Shown piece by piece: positions 1 through 5,390 of a stretch of DNA of 7,556 nt. Source of the DNA: an uncultured SAR324 cluster bacterium (GTDB lineage Bacteria; SAR324; NAC60-12). The stretch lies in assembly GCA_902513935.1 (NCBI GenBank), contig CABXOR010000064.1, forward strand, positions 1 to 7,556. Direction: 5' to 3'. The notes under the pieces are model-generated. The model saw only the letters and a program-made list of their open reading frames with translations, had not been told where the DNA came from and made no database searches. Each line of letters starts with the position of its first letter. Positions within the stretch are counted from its first letter, which is position 1. The position numbers and the translations under genes are program-made.

Positions 1-541
1 TTAGTGCACTGCCTGACAGGGGAGAACCAGTTGAGTCGGAGTAACTTACTTTAGGACGCGTGTCGGCATATCCGACAATTGAGATTGAGTTTTCCGGATA
101 TTTGATACGGTTAATTAGCATACTTGCAATGATAGTCGCCCGCGCGGAACTGAGCGCCCAGTTACTGGGAAACTTTTTGCTGCGCATCGGCACATTGTCA
201 GTGTGACCTTCCACAGTCAGTAAATCGGATTTATGTTCCGGTATTTTAAGGATTTGGAAAAAAAGTGGTGAGAGGGCTTCGTAAGCCCCTTTCTTAAGAA
301 CCGCGTCTCCGGAACGAAAGAGGAAATCCTGCGGTAATGAAACGATGCAGCTGAGTTTGGTTGAGCGGAGTTCGTACTTACTGAACTGGGCCCTATTGTT
401 GCTGAGAAACTGTTCAAGGCCTCTGCAATTTTTAGGTTGAGTGGAAAGAGCGTTCAACAAAACGAAAAAGCAGAATAACAAGGTCATTAAATCTGCAAAT
501 GTCGTAATCCACCCGCTCTCTGAACTGGCACTTCGACTCAT
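1..541 (-). CDS. motB: Flagellar stator protein MotB (PomB-like), C-terminus cut by window edge
   Basis: This is the peptidoglycan-anchoring stator subunit that, with MotA, forms the ion channel powering the flagellar motor in the inner membrane. The frame starts at ATG 541-539 and stays open for 180 codons to the window edge, so roughly the last few dozen residues are missing. One membrane helix (about residues 11-33) begins WITTFADLMTLL; Asp17 of FAD is the ion-binding aspartate. Cys24 lies seven residues later, as in sodium-type PomB (D24/C31). An OmpA-like domain follows: FRSGDAVL at 75-82, EGHTDNVP at 111-118, NWALSSARA at 127-135 and GYADTRP at 157-163. The stretch between helix and OmpA fold is only about 30 residues, shorter than usual. 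One base separates it from the motA stop (TAA-C-ATG), so the pair is translationally coupled. The family call is secure; sodium coupling is inferred. Confidence 0.93.
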   Translation of the reverse strand, partial: MSRSASSESGWITTFADLMTLLFCFFVLLNALSTQPKNCRGLEQFLSNNRAQFSKYELRSTKLSCIVSLPQDFLFRSGDAVLKKGAYEALSPLFFQILKIPEHKSDLLTVEGHTDNVPMRSKKFPSNWALSSARATIIASMLINRIKYPENSISIVGYADTRPKVSYSDSTGSPLSGSAL

Positions 542-542
542 G

Positions 543-1511
543 TTACAACCCCAACCCTTGACCCATTGCAGCTTGTTCCTCCTTATTTACTTTCTTACGC
601 AGCTTGGGAGGAAGATATATTACTAGATCCTTGGCAGCAGTTTCAGGAAGTTCCCTGCGTTTCAGGTAGAGCAGACCTTCTCTGATCATTTCCATCAACA
701 GGACCTGCGTCTCTTTGAGTTGAAATCGCTTGGAAGCGATTGGTAAAAAGATCAGCTGCGAAAGCAAGACACCATAGAGTGTAGTAATCATCGCAACTGC
801 CATGCCTCCCATCAACCCCGCTATGTCAGCGCCACCTTCTCCATCAACACTGCCCAACATCATAATTAGACCGACAACTGTACCAATCATACCAAAAGCC
901 GGTGCGGCTCGACCCATAAATTCCAGCATGTCTATTTCTTCAAAAGAACGATAGTTGTACATCTCAATTTCAGAACGCACAATTTCTTCAATCATTTCTT
1001 CTGTCACCATATCGACTGCAATAAAATCCTGCAGCCAGTTTTGCAGGTCTGTGTTTTTTACCGCGCTGATTTCCTCATCAGTTATCAATTCTTTATTAGC
1101 CCGTTTTTCACAGAGGCTGATCACAGTATGATAAACTTCAAGAAAATCCTTGTCGGATTTTCCTTTTAAAAAAGCCTTGGCGATGAAAACAATTGCACGC
1201 ATAGCGTCACCAAAACGAAAGGCAATCAGAGTTGCGGCATAGGAACCTCCAAGAACAATAAGCAGAGATTTTAAATCGGCGAACCTTGAAACAGAACCGA
1301 GCCATGATTCCTGAAACATTTTAAAACTTGCTTTAAAAGCACGAATATCTTCAATAGGTGCCTGGGAGACTTTCAGCGCCTCCAGGCCCAGCTCAAATTC
1401 TCTGAAGTGGTACATATAATAATTCGAAAGGTGATCCGGCCAAATAATACCGAAAATAACCAGGGATGCTCCTATCAACATTCCCAAAAGGGTTCCTATT
1501 TTGTCTAACAT
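543..1511 (-). CDS. motA: Flagellar motor stator protein MotA (PomA-like) with enlarged periplasmic loop
   Basis: This is the four-helix stator subunit that surrounds MotB and turns ion flow into torque on the FliG rotor ring. It has 322 residues, against about 250 for Vibrio PomA. Helices lie near 5-24, 80-98, 202-219 and 234-256. Residues 202-219 (APAFGMIGTVVGLIMML) and 239-258 (TTLYG, then FLPIAS) match PomA helices 3 and 4. Pro204 and Pro257 correspond to the conserved MotA prolines, and Thr211, Thr243 and Thr244 to PomA T158, T185 and T186, which line the sodium site. The cytoplasmic domain is 100-200. The loop between helices 1 and 2 (about 25-79) is roughly 55 residues, where PomA has only a short turn. 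The ATG at 1511 has a weak ribosome site (GAG). The upstream sequence is AT-rich with TATAAT on this strand at 1549-1544, and no sigma-28 site is visible. Confidence 0.95.
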   Translation of the reverse strand: MLDKIGTLLGMLIGASLVIFGIIWPDHLSNYYMYHFREFELGLEALKVSQAPIEDIRAFKASFKMFQESWLGSVSRFADLKSLLIVLGGSYAATLIAFRFGDAMRAIVFIAKAFLKGKSDKDFLEVYHTVISLCEKRANKELITDEEISAVKNTDLQNWLQDFIAVDMVTEEMIEEIVRSEIEMYNYRSFEEIDMLEFMGRAAPAFGMIGTVVGLIMMLGSVDGEGGADIAGLMGGMAVAMITTLYGVLLSQLIFLPIASKRFQLKETQVLLMEMIREGLLYLKRRELPETAAKDLVIYLPPKLRKKVNKEEQAAMGQGLGL

Positions 1512-1938
1512 GAGATTCTCAAATAAGTACTTTTATTGTAAATATTATAAATGATAACAGTATATTATAATTTATATCAAGAAAAACCAATAATTACCCT
1601 AGAGCCAAACCAAGTATGACCAAAAAATTAATAGTAATAAGCTTAAAACCTGATAGGCTATAGACAAACAGAGCAAATATACTCGCAATAGGATTCTTGT
1701 TTCTTCTGTGCATTCTGTAACAAAAACGTAAGAATTACAACTCATTTTCAATAAATTGAATGAAATGAAGAGTTTATCTAAAGTGCACAAAGTACAACAC
1801 AGAACCGGTTAAAAATGGCGGAACACGAGCACTTTTTTCAGATACTACAAAACAAACTTGGTACTTCCTTAAGAATGCACCTTTGAACAGTGGCCCAAGT
1901 GAACTCAAGCAATATCAGATTGTTGAGTCGGAAAAATC
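1512..1938. other. AT-rich divergent intergenic region between motA and the radC-like gene
   Basis: This 427-base stretch must hold the promoters of the leftward motA operon and the rightward radC-rlmE pair. Bases 1530-1580 are extremely AT-rich, with several TATAAT-like words on the minus strand (for example 1549-1544) that could be -10 elements for motA, but no -35 partner stands out. AACCGGTT (1803-1810) is an 8-base palindrome. A 23-codon reading frame occupies 1815-1886 without a ribosome site. A bulged hairpin occupies 1903-1928. A 63-codon TTG-started frame on the minus strand (1599-1790) looks like chance in AT-rich DNA. I see no RNA gene and no terminator. Confidence 0.6.
1903..1928 (+). 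promoter_or_regulatory. Leader hairpin directly before the radC-like start
   Basis: ACTCAA (1903-1908) plus CAAT (1910-1913) pair with ATTG (1919-1922) plus TTGAGT (1923-1928). This gives a 10-pair stem with one bulged G (1909) and the loop ATCAG. It ends two bases before the weak ribosome site GGA (1930-1932) serving the TTG start at 1939. No T-run follows, so it is not a normal intrinsic terminator. It could affect ribosome access, or it could be chance. Confidence 0.4.
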
Positions 1939-2751
1939 TTGGCGAAAAACGTTTTTGAAACTGCCTTTGAAGCAGATCGTCTGTCTGCAGCATTTTCCGG
2001 TGAAGAGAGTTATGCCGGTTTTGCAGGTGTTTACGTTAATTTAACAGATTGCGATAATTGTAAGCTGAGTTTAGAATGCCATTGGTATGCAGCTGAGGGG
2101 AGCTCAGAAAAAATGGCTATTGGAGAAAAAATACAGAGAAACAAAATTTCAACTGCAGATATTCCAGAATTAATGCAATGGCTGCTGAGCTCAAATCCGG
2201 AAGAAGCAAAAGCATTGCAAAATTCATTTAATGCGGAGGCACCGCTCAAAGATTGGAGCCGCAATCGTTTACGGGAACTGGAAAATCAGCAGCCTCTCGA
2301 TTCAAATCTGATTTTGCGCCTGAATGCTTTGCGGGAAATGTGCAGAAGTTTTGGAATTGAAAAGCTGAAGCCGCAGGATCAGTTTAATTTCAGCCGTGAA
2401 ATTTTTAATCATTTTCATCAACAGTTGGAGCCTCAAAAACAGGAACAATTTATAATTGTTTTACTGGATAATAAACGCGGGTATTTGGAGGAAGAAGATG
2501 TTACCAAAGGTATTTTAAATAAAAGCCTGGTGCATCCAAGAGAAGTATTTGCTTCGGCTATTGATTATCGTTCTGAAGCTTTGATATGCGTTCATAACCA
2601 TCCATCCGGAGATTCAGAACCTTCACAAGAGGATTTCCGGATAACGGAACGTCTAGTAGAGGTCGGGAACCTGGTAGGAATACCTGTGCTCGATCATGTG
2701 ATTGTGGGTGGTGATAACTATACCAGTTTTGCAGATAAGGGTTTGCTTTGA
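1939..2751 (+). CDS. radC: RadC-like JAMM/MPN-domain protein with divergent N-terminus
   Basis: The C-terminal half is a clear RadC (UPF0758) JAMM metalloprotease-like fold. It has Glu169 in QEQF, SLVHPREVFASAI at 196-208, HNHPSGD at 219-225 and Asp232, giving the HxHx10D zinc motif, then LDHVIVG at 251-257. RadC proteins were once linked to DNA repair, but their true role is unsettled. Residues about 71-140 look like a degenerate version of the usual helix-hairpin-helix region: the GIG hairpin motif is gone but the helix before the JAMM domain remains. The first 70 residues are not recognised; they hold C38-x2-C41-x5-C47-H48, a possible metal site. At 270 residues it exceeds the common 220-230. 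TTG 1939 is the only usable early start, since an in-frame stop lies at 1924-1926; GGA at 1930-1932 is a weak ribosome site. It overlaps rlmE by four bases. Identity of the JAMM domain is firm. Confidence 0.9.
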   Translation: MAKNVFETAFEADRLSAAFSGEESYAGFAGVYVNLTDCDNCKLSLECHWYAAEGSSEKMAIGEKIQRNKISTADIPELMQWLLSSNPEEAKALQNSFNAEAPLKDWSRNRLRELENQQPLDSNLILRLNALREMCRSFGIEKLKPQDQFNFSREIFNHFHQQLEPQKQEQFIIVLLDNKRGYLEEEDVTKGILNKSLVHPREVFASAIDYRSEALICVHNHPSGDSEPSQEDFRITERLVEVGNLVGIPVLDHVIVGGDNYTSFADKGLL

Positions 2752-3338
2752 AAAAAATTAAAGATCATTATTTTCACAAGGCAAAGCAAAACGGTTATGT
2801 TGCCCGTTCTGCCTATAAACTGGGAGAAATAGATAAAAAATACAGGATTATCTGTAAAGGTAATTTGGTGTTGGACTTAGGTTGCAGTCCAGGTTCATGG
2901 CTTCAGTACGCGAGCAGAAAAGTAGGTGAAGAGGGAGAGGTTCTCGGCGTGGATTTACAGCCAGTGAACCATTCTCTGCCTGTACATGTGAAAGTACTTC
3001 AAGCAGATATTTTTGAACTGACGGCAAAGGATCTGGAAATGAGTGGTGGGATGGTTGACGTTATTCTGAGCGATATGGCGCCAAAAACTACTGGAATTCG
3101 TGCTACTGATGCCCAGCGATCTTATGTACTGAACCAGCAGGTTTTGCTGCTGGCAGAGGAATTGTTGAAACCACAGGGAATGCTGCTGTTGAAAGCTTTT
3201 CAAGGTGCATCTCTGGGTGAATTGCGTAATGCTTTTAGAAACTCATTTGCTAAGGTGAAATTATGTAAACCAAAAAGTTCTAGAGCCGAAAGTGTGGAGA
3301 TTTTTTTACTGGGAATGGGTAAAAAACAAAATAGTTAA
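2748..3338 (+). CDS. rlmE: 23S rRNA 2'-O-methyltransferase RlmE (FtsJ/RrmJ family)
   Basis: RlmE methylates the ribose of U2552 in the A-loop of 23S rRNA, using S-adenosylmethionine, late in 50S assembly. The 196 residues span the whole family fold. The SAM-binding motif I is LDLGCSPGSW (42-51), followed by GVDLQP (67-72). The catalytic K-D-K-E set is visible as K24 (SAYKL), D109 (LSDMAP), K149 (LLKAFQG) and E184 (in SSRAESVEIF). The protein begins close to the conserved DHYFHKAKQNGY segment, so it lacks the N-terminal extension of the E. coli enzyme. The start is TTG 2748-2750, overlapping the upstream TGA (TTGA), with TAAGGG at 2736-2741 as ribosome site; translation is therefore coupled to the radC-like gene. 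Paralogous FtsJ enzymes acting on other RNAs exist, but length and motifs fit RlmE. Confidence 0.94.
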   Translation: MKKIKDHYFHKAKQNGYVARSAYKLGEIDKKYRIICKGNLVLDLGCSPGSWLQYASRKVGEEGEVLGVDLQPVNHSLPVHVKVLQADIFELTAKDLEMSGGMVDVILSDMAPKTTGIRATDAQRSYVLNQQVLLLAEELLKPQGMLLLKAFQGASLGELRNAFRNSFAKVKLCKPKSSRAESVEIFLLGMGKKQNS

Positions 3339-3357
3339 AAAAAACCTGTAATATTGT

Positions 3358-3384
3358 TAAAGATTTATTGATTATTGCCGATTA
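3358..3384 (+). promoter_or_regulatory. Sigma-28 (FliA) flagellar promoter for the flagellin gene
   Basis: TAAA at 3358-3361, a spacer of exactly 15 bases, then GCCGATTA at 3377-3384 match the sigma-28 consensus TAAA-N15-GCCGATAA with one mismatch. Transcription would start about 90 bases before the flagellin ATG. This places the flagellin in the late flagellar gene class, released once FlgM is exported through the finished hook. Confidence 0.88.
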
Positions 3385-3413
3385 AAGACACGAGAGTTTT
3401 CTACTGATTAAGT

Positions 3414-3446
3414 CTTGAGCAATGCATGTTGAAACAATAGCTCAAG
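3414..3446 (+). promoter_or_regulatory. Hairpin in the flagellin 5' leader
   Basis: CTTGAGC (3414-3420) is perfectly complementary to GCTCAAG (3440-3446), leaving a 19-base loop in which TGT/ACA (3427-3429 and 3434-3436) could extend the pairing. It lies in the leader predicted from the sigma-28 promoter. The flagellin ATG has no visible Shine-Dalgarno sequence, so leader structure could matter for translation or mRNA stability. The role is inferred only from position. Confidence 0.4.
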
Positions 3447-3483
3447 CATAGTTTTTACCTGAACTTAAAGTTTTTCTGCAGTT

Positions 3484-5094
3484 ATGAAAATTAGACAAAA
3501 TCCATCTTCATTAAACACTTTGAGACACGCCTCAAATCACTTCAACAAGGTGAAGGGCGGCATAGAGCGCCTTAGTTCCGGAGTAAAGATTAACAGAGGT
3601 GCCGATGGTCCAGCCTCTCTGATTTCTTCAGAAAGATTACGAGGACATATTGTGGGGCTCCAGCAGGTATATAACAACGCTTCTTCCTCAGTATCAATGC
3701 TGCAAACAGCAGAAGGCGCATTAAATGAAGTAAGTGATTTGCTGATAAAAATAAAACAGCTGACTGTACATGCTCAGAACGAAGCAATAAACAGCCCTGA
3801 CATGTTGTCTGCAGATCAACAGGAAATTGATAACCTGCTGAGTTCTATTGATAGAATTTCGGGAAATACTGAATTTGGCGGTAAGAGACTGCTTGACGGC
3901 AGTATGAGTGTTAACGGGACAGCTGTAGGGAGTTACCTGCGGTTTGTCTCAGCTGAGTCTACAGCTTCAACCTCCCCTGAACAAGGCTGGAAAGTTGATA
4001 TTCAGCAAGTTGCAACTAGAGCCAAAAAAACAGGATCGATTGCAATCAATATCAACAATATTCGTAATGGACTTCAAATCGTTCTGAATGAAGGTGGCAA
4101 AAATTTGACCTTAAACACAAAGGACGGTCGGTTGGGACAAGAGATTGAGCAATTGACAAAAAATGCTGATCAGGATCGATTACGGTTTCCACAAGCAGAA
4201 ATTTCATCACAAATTCGTGAACTTATCATTTTTGCATTGAGTCAGGCAGTTGAAGAGAATGGTTTAGATCTTTATATAGCTGAAACACCAGACAATAAAT
4301 TACTTGTTCGACACAACAAATTTGGTGACTCTGCCTCATTTTCAGTTACAAGCTCAGTTGCAGGAATACTTTCTGATGATGCTAATATAGCCCAGAAGTC
4401 TGAAAGTGGTATAAATATAGAAGGAACAATCAACGATGAAGTGACTTTGGGAGAAGGTCAGCTGCTGACTACTTTGGAAGGGATGGAAGCTGAAGGAATA
4501 ACGATCAAGTATGATAGAGAGATTGAACTCATAAATACTCCAATTTTGAATGAGGCAGGTGAACTGATCGGAACAGAACTGATTGAGGAGAAAAATGAGG
4601 ATATTGTTGGTGGTTTAAATAATCCGAAAATAGAAGGCTACGTACATGTTTCCCAAATGTCGAAAGAATTCCAGGTTGGTCTTGATAAAAAATCTAATCC
4701 CACATTTTCATTTGCAAACGTCCGCACCAGTCTTATGGGTAACGGCATTCATAACAAGAGCGGATTTTCTAGCCTTGCTGAGATTGACGTAACTTCGTCA
4801 CAGGGTGCTCAAGACGCTTCAATTATTGTAGACCGGGTAATTGAAGAAATCTCTGTCCAGCGTGGTAAGTTGGGTTCATTTCAAAAAAATGCCTTGGAAA
4901 GCAACATGAACAGTCTTAAGATTGCAGAAGAAAATATCACACAGGCAGAATCGACTCTCCGGGACTCAGATATGGCCGCAGAAATGTCGAACCTCACTAA
5001 AGATCAAATTATGCTGCAGGCCAGTACTGCAATGATAGCTCAGGCTAATCAAGTTCCAGAAACTGTTCTGGGATTAATTCAAAACAGAGGTTAA
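3484..5094 (+). CDS. fliC: Flagellin with FliD-like central region
   Basis: This is the secreted subunit of the flagellar filament, 536 residues. The N-terminal D0/D1 region (1-140) has IERLSSGVKINRGADGPASL (27-46) and the long helix SMLQTAEGALNEVSDLL. The C-terminal D1/D0 region (about 441-536) has RGKLGSFQKNALES and ends QVPETVLGLIQNRG. No signal peptide is present, as expected for type III export. The surface-exposed centre (about 150-345) is not typical filler. WKVDIQQVATRAKKTGS (169-185), VRHNKFGDSASFSVTSS (275-291) and IEGTINDEVTLGEGQLLTT (312-330) resemble the repeated modules of cap protein FliD and the flagellin IN motif. About 100 further unrecognised residues (345-440) follow. The ATG is not preceded by a clear ribosome site. 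A sigma-28 promoter and leader hairpin lie upstream. Family identity is very secure; paralogues elsewhere in the genome are possible. Confidence 0.96.
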   Translation: MKIRQNPSSLNTLRHASNHFNKVKGGIERLSSGVKINRGADGPASLISSERLRGHIVGLQQVYNNASSSVSMLQTAEGALNEVSDLLIKIKQLTVHAQNEAINSPDMLSADQQEIDNLLSSIDRISGNTEFGGKRLLDGSMSVNGTAVGSYLRFVSAESTASTSPEQGWKVDIQQVATRAKKTGSIAININNIRNGLQIVLNEGGKNLTLNTKDGRLGQEIEQLTKNADQDRLRFPQAEISSQIRELIIFALSQAVEENGLDLYIAETPDNKLLVRHNKFGDSASFSVTSSVAGILSDDANIAQKSESGINIEGTINDEVTLGEGQLLTTLEGMEAEGITIKYDREIELINTPILNEAGELIGTELIEEKNEDIVGGLNNPKIEGYVHVSQMSKEFQVGLDKKSNPTFSFANVRTSLMGNGIHNKSGFSSLAEIDVTSSQGAQDASIIVDRVIEEISVQRGKLGSFQKNALESNMNSLKIAEENITQAESTLRDSDMAAEMSNLTKDQIMLQASTAMIAQANQVPETVLGLIQNRG

Positions 5095-5180
5095 GTCGAA
5101 AAAGTTTAGTTCTTTTTAAGTGCAGACACCGGAATCCCCATTCAAACATCCTTCCTTTACTCCGATTTTCCCATTTATTG

Positions 5181-5220
5181 AACCTCTTAAAAGACTTGCC
5201 GGTTACTCAAGTAAAAGGTT
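5181..5220. repeat. Imperfect inverted repeat after flagellin
   Basis: AACCT (5181-5185) pairs with AGGTT (5216-5220), and ACTTG (5194-5198) pairs with CAAGT (5208-5212) around a 9-base loop, with an unequal internal loop between the two stems. It could stabilise the flagellin mRNA 3' end or act as a weak terminator, but no T-run follows. The pairing is real; the function is a guess. Confidence 0.3.
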
Positions 5221-5298
5221 AATATCACAATTAAATAAAGAAAATGCGCTTTGAGCTTAAGCACCAGTTAAAAGCTTTAGCATTGATTTGTAATGCAG

Positions 5299-5327
5299 TC
5301 GAAAAATGTATACATTCATACGATAAT
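5299..5327 (+). promoter_or_regulatory. Candidate sigma-70 promoter with operator palindrome for the purine operon
   Basis: TCGAAA (5299-5304, four of six matches to the -35 consensus) and GATAAT (5322-5327, five of six to the -10) are separated by exactly 17 bases. The spacer contains AATGTATACATT (5305-5316), a perfect 12-base palindrome. A repressor bound there would block RNA polymerase. The core TGTATACA resembles operators of GntR/FadR-type regulators, which often control catabolic operons; that family assignment is speculative. The predicted leader is about 60 bases. Confidence 0.5.
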
Positions 5328-5390
5328 GTTAAGCAAGTTCGGGATGTTTACTATTTTCGAAACCATTAATATTAACACTCTGTGTGTAAT

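Larger units (their letters stand above)
5095..5390. other. Intergenic region between flagellin and the ABC ATPase gene
   Basis: These 296 bases hold no gene that I can support. After the flagellin stop there is only a weak A/T hairpin (AAAAAG 5099-5104 with CTTTTT 5112-5117), and I see no GC-rich terminator. An imperfect inverted repeat lies at 5181-5220, and a short GCATT/AATGC repeat at 5280-5296. The right third carries the likely promoter and palindrome of the downstream operon. Confidence 0.6.

Noticed and set aside
217..417. 66-codon frame on the minus strand
   Set aside because: It lies inside the motB frame, which has clear MotB and OmpA motifs. It is an alternative-frame shadow.
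441..626. 61-codon frame on the plus strand
   Set aside because: It is antisense to the motA-motB junction, and its sequence shows no family features.
1599..1790. 63-codon minus-strand frame with a hydrophobic C-terminal half
   Set aside because: TTG start with no ribosome site, in AT-rich DNA where Leu/Ile/Tyr-rich frames arise by chance. A small membrane protein is not excluded, but nothing supports it.
1856..1900. ACTTGG/CCAAGT inverted repeat before radC
   Set aside because: Six pairs with a 33-base gap are expected by chance at this length.
2031..2264. 77-codon minus-strand frame inside radC
   Set aside because: Antisense to a gene with a strong RadC match; no recognisable motif.
2955..3203. 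82-codon minus-strand frame inside rlmE
   Set aside because: Antisense to the conserved methyltransferase core; a shadow.
5099..5117. Possible terminator hairpin after flagellin
   Set aside because: The stem is six pairs, five of them A-T, and it has no separate T-run, so it is too weak to call an intrinsic terminator.
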